Source of the DNA: Brevibacterium yomogidense
GTDB taxonomy: Bacteria > Actinomycetota > Actinomycetes > Actinomycetales > Brevibacteriaceae
Assembly: GCF_900163715.1 (NCBI RefSeq)
Contig: NZ_FWFF01000005.1
Span: 1-64,000 of the forward strand
Direction of reading: 5' to 3'
DNA length: 64,000 bases
Shown here: one piece after another, positions 8,636-17,723 of the stretch
How the letters are laid out: the number at the start of each line of letters is the position of its first letter
Numbering within the stretch: position 1 is the first letter of the stretch
Made by a program: the position numbers and the translations under genes
Notes under the pieces: generated by a model
What the model was told of the DNA's origin: nothing
Database searches by the model: none
The model's input: only the letters and a program-made list of their open reading frames with translations

Positions 8636-9574
8636 TCAGCGCCCCAGCAGTGACAGACGGCTCAGGGTGCGGGACGCATCGCGCGGCGGCTCATCCGCCA
8701 GCAGGAGGCGCGCGGCCTCCGACCTCGCGTGCACGACGAGCGCCGTCTCCCGGTCACACAGAATGTCCGCGAGCAGCGCGAATCGCAGCAGCGCGTCGCG
8801 CCGCACAGCGGCCAGGTCCGGGACGTCCACGATCGTGACGGTCTGGAAGCTCTCCGCGATCCAGAGGTACTGATGTGTGCCGACTGCCTGTTCGCACACG
8901 GCGGAGAAGGTGCACACCAGCTCCGTGTCGGTCACGTGCAGCGCCTGGACGGGGATTCCCGCCGCGCGCACGACGACAGGCTGCCCAGTCACAGGCCGCG
9001 CAGCACGGTCTGCGCGATCACCCGCGCCATCCGGTCCGCTCCCGATCACCCAGCGGCCTGCGGCGAACCCCGTCCGCTCCTGCGAGGGAGCGGCACCCCG
9101 ATAGTCCGGACCATCCCCGATCGGCACCACTGTGAGGTGCTCCTCGATGAGTCCGATCGCCTTCTCCATCCGATGGTGGAACAGCGGGTCGGGCAGAAGC
9201 TCCTGCGGCGGGTAGTTCGACGTCGCCACCAGCAGGATCCGATGCTCGAGGACGTGTTCTAGGAGTGCAGTGAGGAACACGGCGTCTGCGACATCGTGCA
9301 CGTGGAACTCGTCGAAGACGAGCACCCGCACGTCACCCAGCATCTGTGACAGCACGCGTGGGAGCGGCGCTCGCTCCGCGGCGATCCGCCGGTGCAGCGC
9401 TCGGAGGAAGCCATGGAAGTGGACGCGCTCCACCTCGGTGGTGGCGAGCGACGCCGCAAACCGGTCGGCGAGCATCGTCTTGCCCCGACCGACGTCACCC
9501 CACAGATAGAACCCGTGCGCCGTCCCTGCCGTCAGCGCCGCGAGCGCCGCCTGCTGACCGGAATCCAGCTCCAT
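8636..9574 (-). CDS. zapE: ZapE/AFG1-like AAA+ ATPase
   Basis: Member of the AFG1/ZapE family of P-loop ATPases. In proteobacteria ZapE acts at the division septum; the actinobacterial role is not established. Walker A GDVGRGKT sits at about 26-33, followed by VHFHGFLRALHR, the family-specific Walker B VLVFDEFHVHD, and the sensor segment LLVATSNYPPQELLPDP. The protein (312 aa) is shorter at the N-terminus than proteobacterial ZapE, which usually has 30-60 extra residues. The chosen ATG is the first that does not run into the preceding deoC gene, 10 bp upstream; there is no good ribosome binding site, so translation may be coupled to deoC. A Gly/Asp/Arg-rich insertion between the ATPase and lid regions looks disordered. 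Confidence 0.8.
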   Translation of the reverse strand: MELDSGQQAALAALTAGTAHGFYLWGDVGRGKTMLADRFAASLATTEVERVHFHGFLRALHRRIAAERAPLPRVLSQMLGDVRVLVFDEFHVHDVADAVFLTALLEHVLEHRILLVATSNYPPQELLPDPLFHHRMEKAIGLIEEHLTVVPIGDGPDYRGAAPSQERTGFAAGRWVIGSGPDGAGDRADRAARPVTGQPVVVRAAGIPVQALHVTDTELVCTFSAVCEQAVGTHQYLWIAESFQTVTIVDVPDLAAVRRDALLRFALLADILCDRETALVVHARSEAARLLLADEPPRDASRTLSRLSLLGR

Positions 9575-9584
9575 TCGCCGGAGG

Positions 9585-10307
9585 TCAGCCCGCCAGCTGG
9601 TCGAGGATGACCTTCGAGCCGGACAGCCCCAGGCGCGAGGCACCGGCATCGAGCATCTGCTGCGCCGCCTCGAGCGTGCGCACGCCACCGGACGCCTTGA
9701 CGCCCAGCCGGTCCCCTACGGTCTCCCGCATGAGGGCGACGGCGTGCGCGCTCGCTCCGCCCGACGGGTGGAAGCCCGTCGACGTCTTCACATAGTGGGC
9801 ACCCGCGGCCTCGGACCTGCGGCAGGCCTCGACGATCTCCTCATCCGTCAGCGCCGCGGACTCGAGGATGACCTTGACGATCGCGGCGCCCTTCGCCGCG
9901 GACTCGGGACCGTCCGCCTCGGGCAGCCCCAGCCGCCGGGCGGCTGAGGCGACCGCACCCACGACCCCGCGGACGTCGGCCTCGAACAGGTCCCACGCAC
10001 CGTCCTTGACGAGACCCAGATTCACGACCATGTCGACCTCCCGGGCACCGTCGGTCACAGCGCGCGAGGCCTCGGCGGCCTTGACGTCGGTCTGCACGGC
10101 ACCGGAGGGGAACCCGCACACCGTCGCGATGACGAGGTCGCCCGTGTCCTTCAGCGGCAGCGCGGACGGTGACACGCACACGGCGAGCACCCCCAGTGCA
10201 CGGGCATCGGCGACGAGCCCCGCGAAGTCCGCGGAGGAGGACTCCGGCTTGAGCAGGGTGTGGTCGATGCGGGCGGCGAGATCCGCTGCGGTGACGGCGT
10301 GGGTCAT
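9585..10307 (-). CDS. deoC: Deoxyribose-phosphate aldolase
   Basis: Class I aldolase cleaving 2-deoxyribose-5-phosphate to acetaldehyde and glyceraldehyde-3-phosphate, the last step of deoxynucleoside catabolism. All catalytic residues are visible: Asp92 in EVDMVVN, the Schiff-base Lys174 in [15 protein letters not shown] and Lys204 in VKASGGVR. Length 240 aa is typical. The ATG has GAGGAGA six bases upstream. It lies downstream of cytidine deaminase and thymidine phosphorylase genes on the same strand, so the cluster can turn cytidine or thymidine deoxynucleosides into central-carbon intermediates, assuming a mutase step supplied by the phosphohexomutase nearby. Confidence 0.95.
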   Translation of the reverse strand: MTHAVTAADLAARIDHTLLKPESSSADFAGLVADARALGVLAVCVSPSALPLKDTGDLVIATVCGFPSGAVQTDVKAAEASRAVTDGAREVDMVVNLGLVKDGAWDLFEADVRGVVGAVASAARRLGLPEADGPESAAKGAAIVKVILESAALTDEEIVEACRRSEAAGAHYVKTSTGFHPSGGASAHAVALMRETVGDRLGVKASGGVRTLEAAQQMLDAGASRLGLSGSKVILDQLAG

Positions 10308-10369
10308 CGTGTCTCCTCGAGAGCGCTTCAGTGTGCGGCGTAGGGGGTGGGACAGGGTCGTATCGCGGG

Positions 10370-11656
10370 TCAGCTCACACGATCGAGGATCACCGAGCCG
10401 CGGCTCTGCGCCGCATTGCCGTCGATGATCGTCGCGCCGTCGAGCATGTCGACGGCCCGCTCGAAGCGGTTCGGTTCATCCGTGTGGAGGGTGAAGAGCG
10501 GTTCGCCCGCCTCGATCGCCTCGCCCACGACCTTGTGGATCTCGATGCCGGCGGCCGCCTGGACCGCGTCGCCCTTGCGGGCGCGCCCCGCACCCAGGCG
10601 CCACGAGGCGTAGCCCACGCGGAGCGCGTCCATCTCCGTGACGATGCCGGACTTCGTCGCGCGCACGTGCTGCTTCTCCCGCGCTGTCGGCAGGGGCGCA
10701 TCAGGATCGCCGCCCTGTGCGGAGATCATCCGCCGCCACATGTCCATCGCGCGTCCGTCCTTGAGCGCTGCCGCGACATCGCGCTCGCCCTCCCCCGCGC
10801 GGGACACCATCTCAGTCGCGAGCGCGACGGTCAGCTCCACGACGTCCCTGGGCCCGCCGCCGGCGAGCACTTCGACCGACTCCCGGACCTCGAGCGCGTT
10901 TCCGACGGTGCGTCCCAGCGGCACGGACATGTCGGTGATGAGCGCGGACGTGCTCACTCCCGCACCGGTCCCGAGCTCCACCATCGTCCGGGCGAGCTCC
11001 TGGGCGTCGGGCAGGCGCTTCATGAACGCGCCGGAGCCCACCTTGACGTCGAGCACGAGCGTCCCCGTGCCCTCTGCGATCTTCTTCGACATGATCGACG
11101 AGGCGATGAGCGGGATCGAGTCGACGGTGCCTGTGGTGTCGCGCAGTGCGTAGAGCTTCTTGTCCGCCGGTGCGAGTCCGGTGCCCGCCGCGCAGATGAC
11201 GGGGCCCAGGTCCTCGAGCTGCGCGTGGATCTCCTCGTTCGTGAGATCTGCGCGCCAGCCGGGGATCGATTCCAGCTTGTCGAGGGTGCCGCCGGTGTGG
11301 CCGAGCCCGCGTCCCGACAGCTGCGGGACTGCGACGCCGAAGACGGCGACGAGCGGTGCCAGCGGCAGCGTGATCTTGTCGCCCACCCCGCCGGTGGAAT
11401 GCTTGTCAGCGGTGGGCTTCGACAGCGTCCCGAAGTCCATCCGCTCGCCCGACGCGATCATCGCCCGGGTCCACTGTCGGATCTCACCGGAGTCCATGCC
11501 GCGGATGCGGATCGCCATCGCGAGCGCCGCCATCTGCTCGTCGCCCACGCGTCCTCGCGTATAGGCGTCCAGCACCCAGTCGATCTGATCGGGACTCAGC
11601 GTGCCGCCGTCCCGCTTGGTCGTGATGATGTCCACTGCGTCGAACCGCTCGACCAT
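10370..11656 (-). CDS. deoA: Thymidine phosphorylase
   Basis: Converts thymidine or deoxyuridine plus phosphate to base and 2-deoxyribose-1-phosphate. Family signature [20 protein letters not shown] is complete, together with [10 protein letters not shown] (phosphate loop) and [11 protein letters not shown]. The chosen ATG gives 428 aa, normal for DeoA and pyrimidine-nucleoside phosphorylases, and has GGAAGG seven bases upstream. An open extension of 19 codons further left lacks a ribosome binding site. It sits between the cytidine deaminase and deoC genes. Thymidine and general pyrimidine phosphorylases are hard to separate by eye; the deoC neighbour favours a deoxynucleoside role. Confidence 0.92.
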   Translation of the reverse strand: MVERFDAVDIITTKRDGGTLSPDQIDWVLDAYTRGRVGDEQMAALAMAIRIRGMDSGEIRQWTRAMIASGERMDFGTLSKPTADKHSTGGVGDKITLPLAPLVAVFGVAVPQLSGRGLGHTGGTLDKLESIPGWRADLTNEEIHAQLEDLGPVICAAGTGLAPADKKLYALRDTTGTVDSIPLIASSIMSKKIAEGTGTLVLDVKVGSGAFMKRLPDAQELARTMVELGTGAGVSTSALITDMSVPLGRTVGNALEVRESVEVLAGGGPRDVVELTVALATEMVSRAGEGERDVAAALKDGRAMDMWRRMISAQGGDPDAPLPTAREKQHVRATKSGIVTEMDALRVGYASWRLGAGRARKGDAVQAAAGIEIHKVVGEAIEAGEPLFTLHTDEPNRFERAVDMLDGATIIDGNAAQSRGSVILDRVS

Positions 11657-11743
11657 GATCGTCCTTCCGTAGAAGCTGTGCTGGACAGCATAGAGCTTGG
11701 CCAGGCCTCCCACCAGGATGCGGGAGCAGTTGTGATGGGGAGG

Positions 11744-12220
11744 TTATCGCAGGTGGTCCGGGCCGAACGCGTCCGGCAGGACCACCGACATGGGCTGGAC
11801 GCCGGACGGCATGTCGAGCAGGAGATCCGGTCCGCCGAACTCGTAGAGCAGCTGCCTGCACCGTCCGCACGGCACGAGCCGCTCCCCCTGCCCGTCCACA
11901 CAGGCGAATGCGAGCAGTCTGCCACCGCCGGTGCGCGCGAGTTCGGACACGAGGCCGCACTCCGCGCACAGGCCCAGGCCGTACGACGCGTTCTCCACGT
12001 TGCAGCCGGTGACGACGCGTCCGTCGTCCACGAGGGCCGCCGCACCCACCGGGTAGCGGGAGTACGGCACGTACGCGTGGGCCATCGCGGCCCTCGCCTG
12101 CGAGCGCAGGTCGTCCCAGGTCACGGAGTGGCCAGGCGCTGCGATCCCGTGGTCGGGAGCCTCACTGCGCGGCACCTCACTGTTCGGCACCTCGCCGCGC
12201 GGCACCTCACTGCTTGGCAT
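11744..12220 (-). CDS. cdd: Cytidine deaminase
   Basis: Zinc-dependent deamination of cytidine and deoxycytidine to uridine and deoxyuridine. The zinc and proton-shuttle motif CAEC (Cys-Ala-Glu) follows NVENASYGLGL, and the second zinc cysteine pair is PCGRC. The enzyme core begins near residue 33. The first about 30 residues are an unusual tail of SEVPR/GEVPN-like five-residue repeats encoded by four 15-bp tandem repeats that also cover the stop codon of the upstream permease. The ATG overlaps that permease gene by 14 bp. An alternative GTG at about 12124 would remove the tail but has no clear ribosome binding site. It is the first salvage enzyme after the transporter genes. Confidence 0.92.
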   Translation of the reverse strand: MPSSEVPRGEVPNSEVPRSEAPDHGIAAPGHSVTWDDLRSQARAAMAHAYVPYSRYPVGAAALVDDGRVVTGCNVENASYGLGLCAECGLVSELARTGGGRLLAFACVDGQGERLVPCGRCRQLLYEFGGPDLLLDMPSGVQPMSVVLPDAFGPDHLR

Positions 12221-12222
12221 AG
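12163..12222. repeat. Four 15-bp tandem repeats across a gene junction
   Basis: Units begin at 12163, 12178, 12193 and 12208, with the form CACTGCGCGGCACCT and one to three differences per copy. The period is five codons, so repeat number changes keep frame. They encode the N-terminal tail of cytidine deaminase, and the fourth copy contains the stop codon of the upstream permease. Confidence 0.85.
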
Positions 12223-13505
12223 GCCTTGCCGTTCGCTGCGGGCGCGCGCACGCGGCCGACGAAGCCTGCGACCGCGAAGATCGTCACGATGTACGGGAGC
12301 ATGAGCAGCAGGTCGCCGGGGACCGGGGTGCCCATCGTCGACAGGGTGTTGCCGAGGTTGCGGGCGAAGCCGAACAGGAGCGCGGCGAAGACCGCCCCCA
12401 GCGGATTCCACTTGCCGAGGATCATCGCGGCCAGCGCGATGAAGCCCTGCCCCGCGGACATCTCCTTGCCGAACGCCAGCCCCGATCCCACTGTGAAGAA
12501 CGCGCCGCCCAGACCGGCGATGGCGCCGGCGATCAGCACGTTGATGACCCGGTTGCGGTTCACGGGGATGCCGACGGTGTCCGCGGCCTTGGGGTGCTCG
12601 CCGATCGCGCGGGTGCGCAGGCCCCACTTCGAGTGGAACAGCGCCACGTAGAGCACCGCGACGACGACGTACATGATGTAGACGAGGATCGACTGCCGGA
12701 AGAGGACCGGTCCCAGGACGGGGATGTCCCCCAGCAGCGGGATCGGGATGACCGGCAGCGCCTGGCGCGCGTTCCACAGCTCCGGGTTCTGCGTGAGCAC
12801 CGTGGAGAAGAGGAAGCTCGTGACACCGACGACCAGCACGTTCAGCACGACGCCGATGATGATCTGATCGACCCAGTAGCGGATCGCGAAGAACGACAGG
12901 ACGACGGCGACGAGCGCACCGGCGAAGGGGGCCGCGATGAGACCCGCGTAGGGGTTCTTCACGGCCGACGCGACGACTGCGGCGAGGAACGCCCCGGCCA
13001 ACAGCTGTCCTTCGATGGCGATGTTGATGACGCCGGAGCGCTCACCGACGAGCCCGCACATCGCGCCGAAGATCAGAGGCACCGACAATGCGAGCGCGCC
13101 CGCCAGCAGCGGGGTGAGCGGAATGTGCCCGTTGCCCGCACCTGCCCAGGTGAGGAACGCGAAGAGGAAGAGGACGCCGAAGAGGATCGGGAACCAGATG
13201 CCGATCTTCTCGCGCTTCACGGCCAGCCAGGTCGCGACCGCGGCCATGGCGACGAGCACGATGCCCACGGCTACGGTGGTCGCCATCGCGGACACCGTGA
13301 GCGGCGGGATCCCGAACAGGTCGGTGCCCGCGGCGAACGAGAATGTGGTGCTCTTGCCCCCTGTGCCGCCGAACAGGCCGAAGAGCAGCAGCGTGACGAG
13401 CGCGAGCACTCCGTAGACGATCGGGAACTTCCAGTCGATGGGCGAGCGCAGTGTGGGCCCTCCGCCCGGTGTCGTCAGGATGTGGGTTTCAGTCGAGGTG
13501 CTCAT
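12207..13505 (-). CDS. Nucleoside ABC transporter permease (BPD_transp_2 family), second subunit
   Basis: Inner-membrane permease of a BMP-dependent nucleoside importer, 432 aa with about ten hydrophobic segments. Family hallmarks are GERSGVINIAIEGQLLAGAF, RAIGEHPKAADTVGI (the cytoplasmic loop that contacts the ATPase) and GGAFFTVGSG. Compared with its partner permease it has an extra N-terminal hydrophobic region of about 100 residues before the core. The ATG overlaps the stop of the first permease gene by four bases, giving tight coupling. A longer open frame continues upstream on this strand but is a shadow of the first permease gene. Confidence 0.92.
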   Translation of the reverse strand: MSTSTETHILTTPGGGPTLRSPIDWKFPIVYGVLALVTLLLFGLFGGTGGKSTTFSFAAGTDLFGIPPLTVSAMATTVAVGIVLVAMAAVATWLAVKREKIGIWFPILFGVLFLFAFLTWAGAGNGHIPLTPLLAGALALSVPLIFGAMCGLVGERSGVINIAIEGQLLAGAFLAAVVASAVKNPYAGLIAAPFAGALVAVVLSFFAIRYWVDQIIIGVVLNVLVVGVTSFLFSTVLTQNPELWNARQALPVIPIPLLGDIPVLGPVLFRQSILVYIMYVVVAVLYVALFHSKWGLRTRAIGEHPKAADTVGIPVNRNRVINVLIAGAIAGLGGAFFTVGSGLAFGKEMSAGQGFIALAAMILGKWNPLGAVFAALLFGFARNLGNTLSTMGTPVPGDLLLMLPYIVTIFAVAGFVGRVRAPAANGKAYAKQ

Positions 13506-14731
13506 CGTGCTCCCTTCCCAACCGGTGCCGGCAGTCTGAAGATCCCGCGGACCAGGGGCGGTGCCGCGATGAGGAGGACGATGACGGACTGGACGACGAG
13601 GATGATGTCGATCGGTGTGCCCGTCTGTGCCTGCATCGTGTAGCCGCCGGCCTTGAACGCACCGAACAGCAGGCCGGCGAGGAATGTGCCCACCGGACGG
13701 GATCTGCCCAGCAGCGCCACGGTGATCGCGTCGAAGCCCAGGGATCCGCCGATGCCCATCGTGAGCTTCTGCTCCGTGCCCAGCACCTGTGCCGCACCGG
13801 CGAGGCCCGCCAGTGCGCCCGCGATCATCATCACGACGAACGTCACGCGGCCCACGGAGATGCCGGCCGTCCGCGCCGCATCCGGGTTCTCCCCCACCGC
13901 GCGGAACTCGAACCCGAGCGTCGAGCGCTCGAGCAGCCACCACACGAAGACGGTCGCGACGACGGCGACGAGGAACCCTGCGTTCAGGCGGAACGGGTCG
14001 GGCAGGAGCGGGAAGAGCGCTGCCGATTCGTCGACGGCGCGCGACTGCGGGTTCGCAGAGCCCGACTGGCGGAACCACTCCTGCTTGAGCAGATAGGCGA
14101 TGAGGTAGCCCGCGATCGAGTTCAGCATGATCGTCACGATCACCTCGTTGGCGCCCGTGCGCGCCTTGAGCGCACCGGCGATGCCGCCCCAGATCGCGCC
14201 CCCGACGATGCCGGCCGCGATCGCGACGAGCATGTGGAGGCCCAGCGGGAGGGTCAGCCAGTAGCCGATGAAGCCGGCGAAGATCGCGCCGAGGATGACC
14301 TGACCCTGACCGCCGATGTTGAAGAGCCCGGACCGGAAGCCCAGGGCTATGCCCAGTCCCGCGAGGATCAGCGGGACCGAGGCGACGAGCGATTCCGTGA
14401 ACGGACGCACGGCGCGCACGAACGACTGCGCCTCCCAGTCGAAGACGGCACCGCGGAACAGCGCCAGATACGCCTCGCTCACCGTCCGCCACACGCTCAC
14501 GAAGAAGTCGGCGGGTCGGGAGAAGAAGTAGCCGAGCGTGGCCTGCACGCTCGTGTCTGCGGCGGCGACCAGCACGGCCCCCACCAGCAGTCCGACGAAG
14601 ATGGAGAGCACGGAGACCATCCAGGACCCGGAGAGGATGTCCCTCAGCACGGTCGGCCTGGGGGCCTCGGGCGCGGCTGCGTCCTCCGGTGCAGCGGGTA
14701 CCGGCTGCCCGGTCGCGGTCTTCTCGGTCAT
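13502..14731 (-). CDS. Nucleoside ABC transporter permease (BPD_transp_2 family), first subunit
   Basis: Membrane subunit of the same importer, 409 aa. An Ala/Pro-rich cytoplasmic N-terminus of about 28 residues precedes the first membrane helix. Conserved pieces are GFRSGLFNIGGQGQVILGA, ARTGANEVIVTIMLN and RAVGENPDAARTAGI, the EAA-like loop for ATPase docking. The ATG overlaps the end of the ATPase gene by four bases (ATGA) and its own stop overlaps the second permease start by four bases. The pair of non-identical permeases, one ATPase and one lipoprotein matches the BmpDEFG/YufNOPQ arrangement known for guanosine and other nucleosides; exact substrate is not readable. Confidence 0.93.
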   Translation of the reverse strand: MTEKTATGQPVPAAPEDAAAPEAPRPTVLRDILSGSWMVSVLSIFVGLLVGAVLVAAADTSVQATLGYFFSRPADFFVSVWRTVSEAYLALFRGAVFDWEAQSFVRAVRPFTESLVASVPLILAGLGIALGFRSGLFNIGGQGQVILGAIFAGFIGYWLTLPLGLHMLVAIAAGIVGGAIWGGIAGALKARTGANEVIVTIMLNSIAGYLIAYLLKQEWFRQSGSANPQSRAVDESAALFPLLPDPFRLNAGFLVAVVATVFVWWLLERSTLGFEFRAVGENPDAARTAGISVGRVTFVVMMIAGALAGLAGAAQVLGTEQKLTMGIGGSLGFDAITVALLGRSRPVGTFLAGLLFGAFKAGGYTMQAQTGTPIDIILVVQSVIVLLIAAPPLVRGIFRLPAPVGKGAR

Positions 14732-16299
14732 GCCGGGTCCTCCTCAGCTGCAGAGATCTCCGTCGCGGCGGAGCCGTCCTCGACGCGGGCCAGTGCTTCG
14801 TCCTCCGGCACGCCCGCCATCATGAGGCCCAGGACATCGCGCGGCGTGTCCGCCGGCACGACGCCGACGATGCGTCCGCGGTACATCACGGCGATGCGGT
14901 CGGCGATGTTGAACACCTCGTCGAGCTCCGTGGAGACGATGACACAGGGTGTGCCGGAGTCGCGTTCGGCGATGATGCGCTTGTGGACGAACTCGATCGA
15001 GCCGACGTCCAGGCCGCGGGTGGGCTGGCTGGCGACGAGCAGGCGCAGCGGACGGCCCAGCTCGCGGGACAGCACGACCTTCTGCTGGTTGCCGCCGGAC
15101 AGGGTGGAGATCGGGTCGTCGATCGACGTGAGGCGGATGTCGAACTCGCTGACCTTCTCTTCGGCCTCCGATCGCACGACGGCCGGCTGCAGCGACAGCC
15201 CCTTGGCGTACGGGGGCTGATCGTAGAGGTCGAGGATCATGTTCTCGCTGATCGTGAACGAGGCGATGACCCCGTCGGTCGAGCGGTCCTCCGGCACGAA
15301 GCCGATCCCCTTGCGCAGGCGCTCCTTCACAGACAGGCCCGCGAGGTCGTCCCCGTCCAGGGAGATCGTGCCGCTGCGCGGTTCGACGAGGCCCACGATC
15401 GCCTCCGCCAGCTCGGACTGGCCGTTGCCGTCCACACCCGCGATCGCGAGGATCTCGCCCCGTCGCACGTCGAGGCTCACATCGGAGACGACGACGGACT
15501 CCGACTTGTCCACGACGGTGAGCCCGCGCACGGAGAACGTGGCTTCGCCCGGGTCCGCGTCCGTCTTGTCCGTCGTGAGGTGGACGTCGCGGCCCACCAT
15601 GAGCCCCGCCAGCTCCGATTCGCTGGATTCGGGCGAGGCCTCGCCCACCACCTTGCCGCGGCGGATGACGGTGATCCCGTCTGCGATGGCGCGGACCTCG
15701 CGCAGCTTGTGCGTGATGAAGACGATCGACGTGCCGCCCGCCTTGAGCTGGCGCATGATCTCGATCAGCTCGTCCGTCTCCTGCGGTGTGAGCACGGCGG
15801 TGGGCTCGTCGAGGATGAGGATCTTCGCGTCTCGGGACAGTGCCTTGATGATCTCGACGCGCTGCTGCGCACCCACCGGCAGGTCCTCGATGACCGCGTC
15901 GGGGTCGATGTGGAAGCCGAAGCGCGCGGAGATCTCCGTGACCTTCCGCCGGGCTTCGCCGAGGTCCAGGAGTGCGCCGCTCTTGGTGGGCTCATAGCCC
16001 AGGGCCACCGATTCCGCGACGGTGAAGACGGGGACCAGCATGAAGTGCTGGTGGACCATGCCGATGCCTGCGGACACCGCGTCGCCGGGACCGCTGAACG
16101 CCACCGGGCGGTCGTCGATGAGGATCTCGCCCTCCTCCGGCGCGTAGAGGCCGTAGAGGGTGTTCATGAGAGTGGACTTGCCCGCCCCGTTCTCCCCCAG
16201 CAGCGCATGGATCTCACCGGGTTCGACGACGAGGTCGATCGAGTCGTTGGCGGTGAACGAGCCGAATCGCTTGGTGATTCCTCTGAGTTCGAGCTTCAC
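14728..16299 (-). CDS. Nucleoside ABC transporter ATP-binding protein, double NBD
   Basis: ATPase of the nucleoside importer, two nucleotide-binding domains in one chain of 523 aa. NBD1 has Walker A GENGAGKST, a degenerate signature (VGAQQR in place of LSGGQ) and Walker B ILILDEPTA. NBD2 has a degenerate Walker A (GVDGNGQSE), an intact signature LSGGNQQK and a weakened Walker B (VASQPTRGLD). This asymmetry, with one composite active site, is standard for the ribose/nucleoside CUT2-like ATPases. I chose the GTG start because AGGAGA lies eight bases upstream; a nine-codon longer ATG start has no ribosome binding site. It is separated from the lipoprotein gene by 143 bp with only a weak GGCGG/CCGCC hairpin, perhaps allowing excess lipoprotein expression. 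Confidence 0.94.
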   Translation of the reverse strand: MKLELRGITKRFGSFTANDSIDLVVEPGEIHALLGENGAGKSTLMNTLYGLYAPEEGEILIDDRPVAFSGPGDAVSAGIGMVHQHFMLVPVFTVAESVALGYEPTKSGALLDLGEARRKVTEISARFGFHIDPDAVIEDLPVGAQQRVEIIKALSRDAKILILDEPTAVLTPQETDELIEIMRQLKAGGTSIVFITHKLREVRAIADGITVIRRGKVVGEASPESSESELAGLMVGRDVHLTTDKTDADPGEATFSVRGLTVVDKSESVVVSDVSLDVRRGEILAIAGVDGNGQSELAEAIVGLVEPRSGTISLDGDDLAGLSVKERLRKGIGFVPEDRSTDGVIASFTISENMILDLYDQPPYAKGLSLQPAVVRSEAEEKVSEFDIRLTSIDDPISTLSGGNQQKVVLSRELGRPLRLLVASQPTRGLDVGSIEFVHKRIIAERDSGTPCVIVSTELDEVFNIADRIAVMYRGRIVGVVPADTPRDVLGLMMAGVPEDEALARVEDGSAATEISAAEEDPA

Positions 16300-16442
16300 G
16301 TGCGGATTCTCCTGGAGTGGGAACACGGGGCGGAGGATGGTGACGGGCCCCGGCGGTCGTCGTCATCCGCGGCCACAGCCTAACCGACGGCTGGAGCGGA
16401 TGGCGGCGCACCGCCGGGACCCGTATCAGGCCCCTGGTGGGG

Positions 16443-17534
16443 TCAGGGCGAGCTGGGGCTCTCGACAGTCACCTCACCGGAGATGATCTGCTCGCGCAGC
16501 TCCTGGATCTTCGAATCGAGCTCCTCCGGGACATCGCCCTCGAAGTCGTGGTACGGAGCCAGGCCGACGCCCTCGTTCTCCAGAGTGCCGACGTACGGCT
16601 CTGCGGAGAAGTTCCCGTTCGAGTCCTCTGCGATCGTGTCCTTCACCGCGTTGGAGATCTCCTTCATGACGGAGGTGAGGATGATGTCCCCGTAGTCGGT
16701 CGACTCGTAGCCGTCCGAGTCCACCCAGATGATCTTGGTGCCCTCTTCGCCCTGCGCGGCCGATGCCGCACCGAGGCCGACGGGGCCCGCGACCGGCATG
16801 ATGATGTCCGCGTCCTGGGACATGAACTGCTCCGTGAGCGCCTGGCCCTGGCTCTGGTTGTCGAAGTCGCCGGAGAACGAGCCCTCCTGCGACTCCTTGT
16901 CCCAGCCGAGCAGCTCGACCTCCTCGTCGTTGTCCGAGTTGTACTCGTCGACGCCGTCGGCGAAGCCGTCCATGAAGATCGTGACCGACGGGATCTGGAT
17001 GCCGCCGAACGTCGCGACCGTGCCGGTCTCCGTCATGCCCGCGGCGAGGTAGCCCGCGAGGAACGAGGCCTCCGCCGTGTTGAAGATGATCGGCTTGCCG
17101 TTCTCCAGCTCCGTCTCATTGCCGTCCGCGTCCGAGAACGTCGAGTCGATGAGGCCGAAGTGCATGTCCGGGTTGGCCTCTGCGGCCTGCTGGATCGAGT
17201 CCTCGAGGAGGAAGCCGACGCCCATCGTCATGTTGCAGCCCTGGCCGACCATGCTGTCGACGTTGGGGCCGAAGTCCGCATCGCTCTGCGATTCCGCGCG
17301 AGCCTCTTCGATCCCCAGTTCCTCGACTGCCATCTCGAGGCCCTCCGCAGCGGACTGGTTGAAGGACTTGTCGTCCCACCCGCCCGCGTCGGAGACGATG
17401 CAGCCCAGGTAGTCGGCGCCCTCGCCGCCCTCTGAGCCACCGCTCGACTCCTCCGGTGCTTCTCCGCACGCGCTCAGCGCGAGTACGCTCGCCGCCATCA
17501 GCGCCGTCGCCGATGCAAGATGCTTTCGCTTCAC
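16443..17534 (-). CDS. BMP-family nucleoside-binding lipoprotein
   Basis: Extracytoplasmic substrate-binding protein of the nucleoside importer, anchored by lipid. With the GTG start used here the protein begins with a basic residue run, a hydrophobic stretch and the lipobox LSAC (lipidated Cys23), then a Gly/Ser/Glu linker. GGAGAG about ten bases upstream supports this start; an ATG 18 bp further upstream is possible but its reading frame contains that ribosome binding site. The mature domain shows BMP-family elements such as GWDDKSFNQSAAEG and NTAEASFLAGYLAAGM. The protein is very acidic. It is the first gene of the transporter and salvage run and is divergent from a MarR-type regulator, a plausible controller. 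Confidence 0.93.
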   Translation of the reverse strand: MKRKHLASATALMAASVLALSACGEAPEESSGGSEGGEGADYLGCIVSDAGGWDDKSFNQSAAEGLEMAVEELGIEEARAESQSDADFGPNVDSMVGQGCNMTMGVGFLLEDSIQQAAEANPDMHFGLIDSTFSDADGNETELENGKPIIFNTAEASFLAGYLAAGMTETGTVATFGGIQIPSVTIFMDGFADGVDEYNSDNDEEVELLGWDKESQEGSFSGDFDNQSQGQALTEQFMSQDADIIMPVAGPVGLGAASAAQGEEGTKIIWVDSDGYESTDYGDIILTSVMKEISNAVKDTIAEDSNGNFSAEPYVGTLENEGVGLAPYHDFEGDVPEELDSKIQELREQIISGEVTVESPSSP

Positions 17535-17694
17535 TGGTTTCTCACTCTCCATGAGTACGAGGACGGACCCACTCCCCGCGCGCGCGTGCGGCATCCGCCG
17601 ACGACATCGATGGTGGTCCGTTATTCCAATGCATCATCCTCCACGGATTCGGACCGAATTCACCGGGCTTTCGCACTTGTCGACCCAATCGAAA

Positions 17695-17716
17695 CACAAT
17701 CGTTGTGAACTAGACT
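17695..17716 (+). promoter_or_regulatory. MarR-gene operator palindrome and -10 (leaderless)
   Basis: CACAATCGTTGTG (17695-17707) is an inverted repeat with perfect five-base arms, followed by TAGACT (17711-17716), which ends 7 nt before the MarR ATG. The palindrome occupies the spacer, consistent with autorepression. No good -35 was seen. Confidence 0.55.
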
Positions 17717-17723
17717 CGGAACC

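Noticed and set aside
10331-12304. 657-codon plus-strand open frame
   Set aside because: Runs antisense across deoA and cdd, both with full catalytic motifs; Arg/His/Asp-rich without any domain.
13506-14492. Upstream extension of the second permease frame
   Set aside because: It is an alternate frame of the first permease gene; the ATGA overlap gives the true start.
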